From positions 1-10,711 of the forward strand of contig DCXE01000056.1 in the NCBI GenBank assembly GCA_002328295.1: DNA of 10,711 nucleotides, read 5' to 3'. Of the stretch, positions 1 through 6,508 are shown one piece after another (within the stretch, counting starts at the first letter, position 1; the number at the start of each line of letters is the position of its first letter). Source of the stretch: Candidatus Peribacter sp. UBA2144 (GTDB lineage Bacteria; Patescibacteriota; Gracilibacteria; Peribacterales; Peribacteraceae). The notes under the pieces were generated by a model. It was not told the origin of the DNA. It saw nothing but the letters and a program-made list of their open reading frames with translations, and did no database searches. Made by a program: the position numbers and the translations under genes.

Positions 1-20
1 TATATATTAGCATATTTTAA

Positions 21-43
21 ATATTTCATCAACTAGTGAATAT
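21..43. other. Weak AT-rich hairpin downstream of rpoC
   Basis: In the 71 bases after the rpoC stop there is an imperfect inverted repeat: atatttca pairs with tgaatat across an 8-base loop, with one bulged t. It is AT-rich and has no clear U-tract, so it is a poor candidate for an intrinsic terminator. No other signal is visible in 1-71. Confidence 0.2.
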
Positions 44-71
44 ATGACTTCTCGGGCGTTTTGAGCAGAAA

Positions 72-3000
72 TTATGATTCTATCTCCGGCACAAGTGTAG
101 GTTCGCCTGCCTGCCGATCAGGCAGGGGTGCGGGTTTAGGATTAGATTCTTCCTCACCCTCACCCTCACCCTCTTCCTCTTCTTCGCCAAATTCACCTCC
201 TACAAACCGTTTTCTGTACACTTCTCCGGTTGGAATCAAGCGCCCGATTATCACGTTTTCCTTTAGACCCTGGAGAGTATCGACCCTTCTTGTAGTGGCA
301 GCCTCAACCAAAACCCTAATGGTCTCCTGGAAGGATGCACCCGCAAGCCATGAATCCGTTGCGAGCGCTGCACGCGTAATTCCTAGCAGAAGGTGCTCAT
401 AGGTGGCTTTTTTCTGGGCTTTAGTTAAATGCCTATTCTCATAGTTTACGTCTCCAACGTCAGCTGTCTCGCCTGGCAGGAACGATGTTGCTCCCGAATC
501 GATGATACGAACCTTGGAAAACATTTTTCGTACAATGATTTCCAAATGCTTGTCATTAATAGTCTGTCCCTGCGAAGCATAAATGTGCTGAACCTCCTTT
601 ATAATATAGCGCTGAACTTCGTAAATTCCTTTCTTTTCAAGCAATTCCTGCAAGTTAAAGTGTCCTAAGTTGATGGGCTGACCGACCTCAACCATATCAC
701 CGTTCTTAATAAGGAGAGACTCACGTGGACCAAACTCATATGTACGCTCCTGTATTTCCGCGTGTCTAACTTGAATAACACCATCTTCGGTTTCTATTAC
801 TTTTCCTTCAACAATAGCTTTTACAGTACTTTTATCCATCGAAGACTTGGCAAGCACTGTTCTCTCTTTTACCTTCTGGCCTTTTTTGACTTTGACTTCA
901 AACCCAGCAGGAATTCTATATGTATCCATGCCCTTCTCCGATGCGATAACTTGAACCATTGTTCGTCCTCCCGGATGAGCAACCTTGGCAATTCCAGTTA
1001 TATCAGAAAGTACAGCAGGAGTCCTGGGGGAACGCGCTTCGAATAGTTCCTCCACACGAGTAAGACCCTGAGTAATATCCGCTCCCTCCGCAACACCTCC
1101 CATGTGGAACGTTCGCATAGTTAGCTGTGTTCCTGGCTCTCCAATTGATTGAGCAGCAATTATTCCAACAGGAGTGCCTACCCAAACAGTTCCATTGTCT
1201 CCCAAATCTCTTCCATAACATCTAACACAAATTCCTTTTCTGGTTTGGCATGTCATAACTGATCTTACATCCACCTCTGCAACCTTGCGTTCTATGATTT
1301 GTTCCAACAAAGCATCATCAATCTCATCATTTCTTTTTGCAATCGTTTTTCCGCTAATAGAAAGATCACTCGCCAGTGTACGACCAAATATTCTGGCTTC
1401 AAATTTTTCGCCAATTTCATCTGACTCTTTCCTGGTAACAGTATGTGCATCTTCCGATCCGCAGTCTTCTTCTCGAATAAGAATATCTTGAACTGCATCG
1501 ACCAAACGCCTGGTAAGATATCCAGCTTCTGCAGTTTTTAGAGCAGTGTCTGATTTTCCCTTTCTTCCTCCATGAGTTGCAATGAAATACTCGAGCACAG
1601 AGAAACCTTCAAGCAGATTGGATTGAATTGGAAGCTCGATTGTGCGACCGGAAGGATTAGCAACCAATCCTTTCATTCCCGAAAGCTGTGTCACCTGACC
1701 CCAGTTTCCACGAGCACCAGAGTCGATGACGTACGTAATATTGTTTTCCTCATACTTTCTGAACTCTTCAATCATCTTTACGGAAATATCATTCTTTGTC
1801 TGTGACCAAATTTGAATTGCATGGCTATATCGCTCGTCAGCAGTTATGAGTCCCTTCCAATAATAATTATTGATAAGACGGATTTTTTCGTTAGCCGCAT
1901 TCTTCAATTCATCTCGCTCATCGGGGACTAGCATGTCTTCCGTAGAAATAGATACTCCGGAAAGAGTTGCATACTTGAACCCAATGTCTTTAATTCTATC
2001 GGCAAAAGCAATTGTTTCTTTTCGCCCTGAAGTATCCAACGCTTTTCTTACAAGGTTGGAAAGCGTCTTTTTGGTCTGAGTATAATTTATAAAGCCCAGC
2101 TCTTTGGGAACTACCTCGTCGAAATACAAACGGCCCACAGATGTTTCAACAATTTCACTCTTGCCTTCTTCAATATCCAACCTAATTTTTATTTTTGCTT
2201 GCAGATTAACCACTCCCTCTTCGTGAGCAATAAAAGCTTCCTCTTTTGTGCCAAATATCATTCCCTCTCCTTTCTTTCCTTCATGAATCCTGGTAAGAAA
2301 ATAACAGCCCAACACCATGTCTTGGGATGGATTGACAACTGGATCACCGGCTGAGGGCTTAAGAATATTTGTTGCTGAAGACATAAGACTGCGAGCTTCA
2401 TCTTGAGCTTTCTCTGAAAGAGGCACATGCACAGCCATTTGATCACCATCAAAGTCCGCGTTGAAGGCGGCACACACAAGTGGGTGAATCCTGATTGCAA
2501 GACCCTCAATAAGTTTTGGCATAAATGCCTGAATACCCAAACGGTGAAGAGTTGGCGCTCTGTTAAGCAATACATATTTATCCTTAATAACATTTTCCAG
2601 AATGTCCCAAACCTCTTTACCGCTATCCTGAACCAATCGTTCAGCTCCTTTTACATTATGAGCAAGTTCGTCACGGATAATCTGGCCAATTACGAACGGC
2701 TTAAACAATTTCATTGCCATTTCTTTTGGAATACCGCATTGATTAAGACCGAGTTCCGGGCCAACAACAATTACGCTTCTTCCGGAATAGTCCACACGCT
2801 TTCCAAGGAGGTTCTGTCGGAAGCGTCCTTGTTTTCCTTTAAGCATATCGGAAAGACTTCTTAATTTTCTTCTGTCGCCTGCCGTGAATAATGTCTTACC
2901 CGCTCGCGCTGAGTTGTTGAGTAACGTATCAACTGCTTCCTGAAGCATTCGTTTTTCATTTCTGCAAATAACTTCCGGAGCCCCAATACTCATTAGTTTC

Positions 3001-4028
3001 TTTAGACGATTGTTTCTGTTTATTACTCTTCGATAAAGATCGTTAAGGTCAGACGCAGCGAATCTTCCTCCATCGAGCTGAACCATAGGACGAAGGTCCG
3101 GTGGAATTACCAGGAGCCGTTTTAGGATCATCCACTGCGGCTTGATCTGTGCCTTCATAAGTGAACTACAGAGCTTTATTCTCTTCATAATTTTTTTGAG
3201 TTTCTGCCCACTACTTTGCTGTCGTTCTTGCTGAAGGTATTCGAGCATCTTATCTAGATCTATATTCGTAATAATTTCTTCCAGCGACTCCGCTCCCGTA
3301 CCAGCTCTAAACACATGTCCAAACTTCATGTTCATTTCTCTGAATTTAAGTTCGGAAAGAACAGATCCAACGCTTAAATCTTTCAAATCTGTGATAGCTT
3401 CTAAATGATTGCTTTTAAGTGTCTCCAATTTTTCCGCCATCTCTTTATCCAACGCGTCCAGCTGCTCTCTTGTTGCTTTACTATCCTGCAATTGTTTTTT
3501 AGCTTCATCGAAATCCCTTTTGAACTGCCCCTTTCTGGTTTCCATAGAAGAGTTAATTTCCTTTTCGGACTCAGCTTTTGAATCTTCATCAACCGCGATA
3601 ACGATGTAAGCAGCGAAATACACAATCTGTTCCAGCGTCTTTATTGGAAGATCCAAAAGTAAACCTATTCTTGACGGTGAACTTCGGAGGAACCAGATGT
3701 GAGTTACAGGAACAGCCAAGTTAATGTGTCCTGTTCTTTCTCGCCTTACAATCGAGCGTGTTACTTCCACTCCACACTTCTCACAAATAACTCCCGAATA
3801 CCGGACCCCCTTATACTTACCGCAAAAACATTGGAAGTTCTTTGTCGGTCCAAATATGCGCTCACAAAAAAGCCCGTCGGGCTCCGCGCGCTGAGTTCGA
3901 TAGTTAACAGTTTCGGGTTTTGTAATCTCACCGCGAGACCAGGCGATTACATCTTCCGGACTGGCGATGGATAGTGCTACTGCATCAAAGGAATCTGTAG
4001 CAGCGGCAGGGGGTCTTGAAGGTGGCAT
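72..4028 (-). CDS. rpoC: DNA-directed RNA polymerase subunit beta'
   Basis: This encodes the beta' subunit of RNA polymerase (1318 aa), which with beta forms the active centre for transcription. Visible landmarks in order: N-terminal zinc site C67, C69, C82, C85; a charged, heptad-like coiled-coil insert at about 147-218; the DLNDLYRRVINRNNRL region (327-342); the catalytic NADFDGDQM loop at 523-531 with Asp525, 527 and 529; bridge helix around 817-843 (ATHGGRKGKSDTAL then AGYLTRRLVD); second zinc site C856, C927, C934, C937; and trigger loop GEPGTQLTMRTFHMGG at 963-978. The conserved body ends near residue 1278. The last 40 or so residues are a Glu/Gly-rich tail and a repeat-derived PLPDRQAG segment. 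The ATG gives an N-terminal extension (MPPSRPPAAA) before the usual start of homology; no SD precedes it. rpoB is not upstream, where it is normally found: the adjacent gene is divergent. Identity is certain; the start is likely. Confidence 0.98.
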   Translation of the reverse strand: MPPSRPPAAATDSFDAVALSIASPEDVIAWSRGEITKPETVNYRTQRAEPDGLFCERIFGPTKNFQCFCGKYKGVRYSGVICEKCGVEVTRSIVRRERTGHINLAVPVTHIWFLRSSPSRIGLLLDLPIKTLEQIVYFAAYIVIAVDEDSKAESEKEINSSMETRKGQFKRDFDEAKKQLQDSKATREQLDALDKEMAEKLETLKSNHLEAITDLKDLSVGSVLSELKFREMNMKFGHVFRAGTGAESLEEIITNIDLDKMLEYLQQERQQSSGQKLKKIMKRIKLCSSLMKAQIKPQWMILKRLLVIPPDLRPMVQLDGGRFAASDLNDLYRRVINRNNRLKKLMSIGAPEVICRNEKRMLQEAVDTLLNNSARAGKTLFTAGDRRKLRSLSDMLKGKQGRFRQNLLGKRVDYSGRSVIVVGPELGLNQCGIPKEMAMKLFKPFVIGQIIRDELAHNVKGAERLVQDSGKEVWDILENVIKDKYVLLNRAPTLHRLGIQAFMPKLIEGLAIRIHPLVCAAFNADFDGDQMAVHVPLSEKAQDEARSLMSSATNILKPSAGDPVVNPSQDMVLGCYFLTRIHEGKKGEGMIFGTKEEAFIAHEEGVVNLQAKIKIRLDIEEGKSEIVETSVGRLYFDEVVPKELGFINYTQTKKTLSNLVRKALDTSGRKETIAFADRIKDIGFKYATLSGVSISTEDMLVPDERDELKNAANEKIRLINNYYWKGLITADERYSHAIQIWSQTKNDISVKMIEEFRKYEENNITYVIDSGARGNWGQVTQLSGMKGLVANPSGRTIELPIQSNLLEGFSVLEYFIATHGGRKGKSDTALKTAEAGYLTRRLVDAVQDILIREEDCGSEDAHTVTRKESDEIGEKFEARIFGRTLASDLSISGKTIAKRNDEIDDALLEQIIERKVAEVDVRSVMTCQTRKGICVRCYGRDLGDNGTVWVGTPVGIIAAQSIGEPGTQLTMRTFHMGGVAEGADITQGLTRVEELFEARSPRTPAVLSDITGIAKVAHPGGRTMVQVIASEKGMDTYRIPAGFEVKVKKGQKVKERTVLAKSSMDKSTVKAIVEGKVIETEDGVIQVRHAEIQERTYEFGPRESLLIKNGDMVEVGQPINLGHFNLQELLEKKGIYEVQRYIIKEVQHIYASQGQTINDKHLEIIVRKMFSKVRIIDSGATSFLPGETADVGDVNYENRHLTKAQKKATYEHLLLGITRAALATDSWLAGASFQETIRVLVEAATTRRVDTLQGLKENVIIGRLIPTGEVYRKRFVGGEFGEEEEEGEGEGEEESNPKPAPLPDRQAGEPTLVPEIES
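106..126. repeat. Palindromic repeat inside the rpoC 3' end
   Basis: A perfect 8-bp inverted repeat (cctgcctg / caggcagg) flanks a 5-base loop (ccgat). It is translated in frame as part of RpoC residues about 1301-1308 (PLPDRQAG). The LPDRQAG scar is familiar from many unrelated CPR proteins, so this is best read as an interspersed palindromic element that landed in the tail of rpoC and was kept in frame. Confidence 0.75.
151..187. repeat. Simple-sequence tract coding the acidic RpoC tail
   Basis: A run of ccctca hexamers followed by ttcctc-type units forms a strand-biased pyrimidine tract on the plus strand (purine on the coding strand). It encodes the Glu/Gly-rich stretch EEEEEGEGEGEEES in the RpoC C-terminal tail. 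Such a tract can vary in length by slippage; changes by whole hexamers would keep the frame. Confidence 0.7.
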
Positions 4029-4059
4029 GAGAATTGACTTGGGAAGAATAGAAGATTTT

Positions 4060-4127
4060 GTTATTTCGTTTACTCGTTAATTCGTTAGGTATCGCTTTGC
4101 GACGAATTAACGAAGTAACGAATTAAC
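4060..4127. repeat. Long palindromic 8-mer element, copy 1
   Basis: Two 26-nt arms (4060-4085 and 4102-4127) are near-perfect inverted repeats around a 16-nt loop. Each arm is built from 8-nt units of the ttaattcg / acgaatta type. A second copy at 7880-7947 matches at about 61 of 68 positions by my count. This copy lies about 31 nt before the rpoC start codon, in the probable rpoC leader, where it could fold into a long RNA hairpin. It resembles a MITE- or REP-like element; no transposase is visible. Confidence 0.85.
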
Positions 4128-4197
4128 TTATAAAAAACCGCAGCTCCTCCTGGCTGATCGTCTGAATCAGTGGAGAAACTTCGGTGATTTCCCATAA

Positions 4198-4225
4198 ATT
4201 CTACTTAAATTTGGTGTGAATGCAA
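4198..4225 (-). promoter_or_regulatory. Candidate rpoC promoter
   Basis: Reading the minus strand, TTGCAT (4225-4220) and TAGAAT (4203-4198) are separated by 16 bases. TAGAAT matches the -10 consensus at five of six positions and the -35 is weak. Initiation near 4191 would give a leader of about 160 nt holding a 5-bp hairpin at 4154-4170, an unused AGGAGG (4151-4146), a U-run and the palindromic element. This is inference only. Confidence 0.35.
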
Positions 4226-4266
4226 CTAATTCTAAGTTTTTATTGGTAAATTCTGAGTCTAGATAC

Positions 4267-4311
4267 ACCCGCCCCCCAAGCCTGTCCTGAGCTTGCCGAA
4301 GGAGGGTGGGT
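4267..4311. repeat. Interspersed repeat with core cctgtcctgagc
   Basis: A core starting cctgtcctgagcttgc (4281-4303) is flanked by C-rich and G-rich arms, acccgcccccc at 4267-4277 and ggagggtgggt at 4301-4311, which can pair imperfectly. A related core occurs at 6461-6483 with 19 of 23 bases matching. This is the same motif that yields PVLSxSKG-type spurious peptides in many CPR assemblies, so it is an intergenic mobile or repetitive element and not coding. Confidence 0.75.
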
Positions 4312-4370
4312 TATCCTTGGGTGAGTGGGCCGGCAGTTCATAATGTGTCAGCTTCAAAACCACGTCAATA

Positions 4371-4407
4371 CCGCGTAAAGCGGCACGTGCCGCCACGCGG
4401 CTTTACG
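4371..4407. repeat. Nested palindromes in intergenic DNA
   Basis: An 8-bp inverted repeat, cgtaaagc (4374-4381) and gctttacg (4400-4407), encloses and slightly overlaps a perfect 14-bp palindrome gcggcacgtgccgc (4380-4393). Alternative stems such as ccgc-gtaaa-gcgg (4371-4383) also form, so the segment could switch between folds. It lies about 90-125 bases before the -35 of the next gene. The role is unknown: operator, terminator or repeat. The remainder of 4029-4495 shows no coding potential. Confidence 0.5.
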
Positions 4408-4495
4408 TACCTCCTCAAAAAAATCTTTTTCTTAAGCCCACTTTTCCCCTCAAACTAGGAACCTTTCCGGTTACGGACCGAAGCGGAACAGGGTA

Positions 4496-4523
4496 TTGAC
4501 TTAGCAATAATTTATTGTACTAT
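4496..4523 (+). promoter_or_regulatory. Promoter of the 4533 gene, likely leaderless
   Basis: TTGACT (4496-4501) and TACTAT (4518-4523) are 16 bases apart and match the sigma-70 consensus at five of six positions each. The -10 box ends 9 bases before the ATG at 4533, so initiation would fall about 2-3 bases upstream of the start codon and the mRNA would be effectively leaderless. This argues against the in-frame TTG at 4515, which would lie within the promoter. Confidence 0.7.
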
Positions 4524-4532
4524 ATCGCCATT

Positions 4533-5051
4533 ATGTCATCTGAATTACCATCAGCAGAACGAGTTGGTGAAAGCTGGGGTCCTGAAGCGAGGCGCGCATT
4601 CGATATTCTGCAAAGATCAGAGTTAATTTGCTCAGTCGCAAGATCAGAGGATTCTGTTACCGTTGTTTACGACGAAGTTGAAGATCCACCTGAAGATGAA
4701 GAAGTTGAATCTGGTGAACGAAAACGATACTTAAATGAGCTCGCACGGCTAACCACATGCGTAAATACGTTATATGTAGAACTGACAGGTGGAGTTACTG
4801 TAGATATGAGTAGAGTTAGCTCAACTAACAACAAGTTATTCATCTTCTCAACATTGAGTTTTTGCGCCCAGCCAGATGAGGATGGAGATGGAATTGTATT
4901 TATCGATCATCCAATATCCCGCCAAGAAAGAAGAGTCGAGGAAGCCCAAACAGACAGTACTGCAACCGAAGCGACTCAATCAAACACGACTGCATCAATA
5001 ACCAAAACCGTGGATCCTAGCAGCTGGCTCGAAAGATTCGGACAACAATAA
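4533..5051 (+). CDS. Hypothetical acidic protein (172 aa)
   Basis: I do not recognise this protein. The ATG at 4533 is chosen over an in-frame TTG at 4515 because the TTG lies between the -35 and -10 elements. The product is soluble in appearance, with no signal peptide or membrane segment. Residues 14-35 could be a helix, 47-62 is a strongly acidic stretch (VEDPPEDEEVES), and 75-125 looks like a compact beta-rich part with two Cys (76 and 111) and a DEDGDG turn. Residues about 136-160 are a Ser/Thr/Ala-rich linker, followed by a short tail DPSSWLERFGQQ that might be a docking peptide. No SD is present. It is transcribed divergently from rpoC and convergently with the lipoprotein gene. The clear promoter and an even amino acid mix support a real gene; the function is unknown. 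Confidence 0.7.
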   Translation: MSSELPSAERVGESWGPEARRAFDILQRSELICSVARSEDSVTVVYDEVEDPPEDEEVESGERKRYLNELARLTTCVNTLYVELTGGVTVDMSRVSSTNNKLFIFSTLSFCAQPDEDGDGIVFIDHPISRQERRVEEAQTDSTATEATQSNTTASITKTVDPSSWLERFGQQ

Positions 5052-5055
5052 AGAT

Positions 5056-5097
5056 CTAAGTTCTAAGCTCTAAGTTCTAAGCTCTAATCTCTAATTA
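5056..5097. repeat. Heptanucleotide tandem array (six units)
   Basis: Six consecutive 7-nt units follow the pattern ctaag(t/c)t, the last two degenerate (ctaatct, ctaatta). The array begins 5 bases after the stop codon at 5051, and its last unit overlaps the stop codon of the convergent lipoprotein gene (TAG at 5093-5091). It fills the gap between two converging genes. See the other 7-nt arrays at 6413, 9034 and 10051. Confidence 0.85.
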
Positions 5098-5411
5098 TTA
5101 AGCCCCTCATTAATGAGCTCTTTCCCTTCCTGGATCTTTTTTACGCCTTGCTCGACAGCGTCAACCCGACGCTTAACATCGGCAACTCCTTCCTGAACTG
5201 TTCCAACAACCGACTTGCCGGAATCAACAACATTTTTAATTTGTCCTACAGTTTCCGTTACAACACCCGAGGCTGTTTGTTCCAAGCCCTGTAATAAATC
5301 AGCCGCCTTCTTCTGCCTCTCTTCTACAGAATCACAACCAACCAGAAGCACTCCTACAAGCATCAATACGAGGAGGAAAGCTGAGCCCGTGCAGAAGCGG
5401 CGTTCTCGCAT
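5091..5411 (-). CDS. Small predicted lipoprotein (106 aa)
   Basis: The N-terminus has basic residues (MRERR), a hydrophobic segment at about 11-25 and a lipobox LVGC with Cys26 as the probable acylation site, so the mature protein should be membrane-anchored by lipid on the outer face. The rest (27-106) is Val-, Gln- and Lys-rich and appears to be long amphipathic helix with heptad-like spacing, as in apolipoprotein-like or coiled-coil surface proteins; I do not recognise a family. It starts 3 bases after the stop of the zinc-ribbon gene, so the two are almost certainly co-transcribed and possibly translationally coupled. No SD is seen. The end is touched by the heptanucleotide array. The lipoprotein call is good; the function is unknown. 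Confidence 0.75.
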   Translation of the reverse strand: MRERRFCTGSAFLLVLMLVGVLLVGCDSVEERQKKAADLLQGLEQTASGVVTETVGQIKNVVDSGKSVVGTVQEGVADVKRRVDAVEQGVKKIQEGKELINEGLNN

Positions 5412-5414
5412 AGC

Positions 5415-5789
5415 TTATTCTGAGGTTGGCTCGTTGTTATCTTTACCAACATTATACTTTTCAAACAACTTCTCGAAAGAACCATCAGATTCTTTCAAAG
5501 CTTCGGTAACCATCTTTGCTTCATCGGTTGCAATGTTTAACTTGGATGAAATATTGGCAGTTGCAACTTCTTCTACCTCGGCAATATCTTTTCCTGAACC
5601 TGCAACCGAAGCATGGAGCACAATGTAAGATCCACACCCGTCGCACTTGAGCTGAAGCAACATCGCGTCATCTGCAACAACTTGAACCGACGAAAAATCA
5701 ACCGGCACCCTGCTTCCGCATTGGGGGCAACGCATCTGTTGATATATGCGCTGAAGAATTTGCTGGAGTGTGTGGGGGTCTATCTCCAT
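5415..5789 (-). CDS. Zinc-ribbon domain protein (124 aa)
   Basis: Two CPxCG-like knuckles are visible, C21-P-Q-C24-G and C49-D-G-C52-G, separated by 24 residues. This is the spacing expected of a small zinc ribbon. Between them lies a beta-rich stretch with LLQLKCDGC. The N-terminal 19 residues (DPHTLQQILQRIYQQ) form a likely helix, and the region after about 67 is acidic and helical (KDIAEVEEV, AKMVTEALKE). I cannot assign a named family: zinc ribbons of this sort occur in nucleic-acid-binding and protein-protein adaptors. It is the first gene of a two-gene minus-strand unit with the lipoprotein. Its promoter gives an essentially leaderless mRNA. The ATG at 5789 is the only well-placed start. 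Confidence 0.8.
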   Translation of the reverse strand: MEIDPHTLQQILQRIYQQMRCPQCGSRVPVDFSSVQVVADDAMLLQLKCDGCGSYIVLHASVAGSGKDIAEVEEVATANISSKLNIATDEAKMVTEALKESDGSFEKLFEKYNVGKDNNEPTSE

Positions 5790-5797
5790 GTCTTCCT

Positions 5798-5826
5798 ATT
5801 ATACCACTTCAAGCTGTTTAAGACAA
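5798..5826 (-). promoter_or_regulatory. Promoter of the zinc-ribbon/lipoprotein unit, leaderless
   Basis: On the minus strand, TTGTCT (5826-5821) and a perfect TATAAT (5803-5798) are 17 bases apart. A TG lies one base before TATAAT, making an extended -10. The -10 ends 8 bases before the ATG at 5789, so transcription should start within about 2 bases of the start codon. The -35 matches the consensus at four of six positions. Confidence 0.75.
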
Positions 5827-5901
5827 AAAACTTAAGAAAAAATATCCAGATAAGTTAAGTAAACAATACATTTATTGAGTAATCAGTAGTAATATGATGG
5901 C

Positions 5902-6405
5902 ATGCCACGCCCGATACAGCACATCTTCGCGCTCATTATTGTCATCGTTGCTGTCGTGGCTTTTTCCACGAATAACATTAAACAAGCTCAGATTACCGCA
6001 AAACCAAGACCGGTAAATCCTGCCGAAATTGGAATTGAGCATAATGAACCTTTGTCAGTATCAATTGAGGCAAGTGAGATGAAGGGCAAAGGACTTTTCG
6101 AGATAGAGCAGAATTCAGCAGAAGAGATTCTATTGTCATTACCCGGCGATTGGATTCGGAAAGAAGTACGCAATGCAGCTATAAAGGATGTTACATTCGA
6201 AACCGCATCGCTTGGGTTCAAACGATGGCATATGCCAGAAGGTGCTTCGATTCTTTTTGAATTACCCAAGTTCCCAAGCTCACTGATAATACATAACCCT
6301 TCGAAAGTAACTGTTAAGGTATCTACGACCAGAATAAACCTTGAGTCAGGCTCAGTAGAAAATGAAGTAGTGCTTGTACAAGAAGGACCGGTTAAACTTT
6401 GGTAA
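5902..6405 (+). CDS. Membrane-anchored hypothetical protein (167 aa)
   Basis: Residues 8-21 (FALIIVIVAVVAF) form a single hydrophobic segment after a short basic N-terminus. It would be an N-terminal anchor or uncleaved signal, placing the rest outside the membrane. From about 40 on the sequence alternates hydrophobic and polar residues in a beta-sandwich-like way (ILLSLPGDWI, ILFELPKFPSSLIIHN, KVTVKVSTTRINL), without cysteines. No family is recognised. The ATG at 5902 is in frame with the hydrophobic segment; the ATGs at 5894 and 5897 are in another frame. TAATAT (5890-5895) or TATGAT (5893-5898) could serve as a -10 but no good -35 is seen. No SD. A heptanucleotide array starts 8 bases after the stop. 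Confidence 0.7.
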   Translation: MPRPIQHIFALIIVIVAVVAFSTNNIKQAQITAKPRPVNPAEIGIEHNEPLSVSIEASEMKGKGLFEIEQNSAEEILLSLPGDWIRKEVRNAAIKDVTFETASLGFKRWHMPEGASILFELPKFPSSLIIHNPSKVTVKVSTTRINLESGSVENEVVLVQEGPVKLW

Positions 6406-6412
6406 CCTTCAA

Positions 6413-6440
6413 CAATTGACAATTAACAATTGACAATTGA
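6413..6440. repeat. Heptanucleotide tandem array (four caattga units)
   Basis: Four consecutive 7-nt units of caattga, the second being caattaa, occupy exactly 28 bases starting 7 bases after the stop at 6405. Each unit contains the palindrome caattg or a near match, so either strand could form alternating short stems. Sequences of this kind recur in intergenic DNA of CPR and cyanobacterial genomes. Confidence 0.85.
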
Positions 6441-6460
6441 CTTACTGCGCTACTGCGCAA

Positions 6461-6483
6461 CCTGTCCTGAGCCCGTCGAAGGG
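6461..6483. repeat. Interspersed repeat core, second copy
   Basis: This 23-nt segment beginning cctgtcctgagcccgt matches the core at 4281-4303 at 19 of 23 positions. It lies between the caattga array and the CofE-like gene. Read in the frame of that gene it gives QPVLSPSKG, a peptide typical of repeat-derived false N-termini, which is one reason for placing the gene start downstream at 6509. Confidence 0.75.
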
Positions 6484-6508
6484 CTGCGCTAAAATTACAT
6501 TACTGATT

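Noticed and set aside
2427..2864. 145-aa plus-strand open frame within rpoC
   Set aside because: It is antisense to the most conserved part of rpoC, around the NADFDGDQM codons. It has no promoter or SD and reads as a shadow frame.
4060..4127. CRISPR-like or transposon-end interpretation of the repeated palindrome
   Set aside because: There are only two distant copies, no spacer-repeat alternation, and no cas or transposase gene in the window.
4154..4170. 5-bp stem with 7-base loop resembling a tRNA anticodon arm
   Set aside because: Position 33 of the loop is not T on either strand, and no acceptor stem, T arm or GGTTCRANTCC motif is near.
4515..4532. TTG start six codons upstream of the acidic hypothetical protein
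   Set aside because: It lies between the -35 and -10 boxes of the promoter, so the codon would not be in the mRNA.
5215..5628. 137-aa plus-strand open frame across the lipoprotein and zinc-ribbon genes
   Set aside because: It spans two well-supported minus-strand genes with lipobox and CxxC motifs, and it has no promoter.
5988..6422. 144-aa minus-strand open frame over the membrane-anchored protein
   Set aside because: It is a shadow of the 5902-6405 gene, starts within the repeat region and lacks recognisable features.
6437..6508. 24-codon N-terminal extension of the CofE-like protein
   Set aside because: It is translated from the caattga array end and the cctgtcctgagc repeat (QPVLSPSKG). 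Family homology begins at the Met at 6509.
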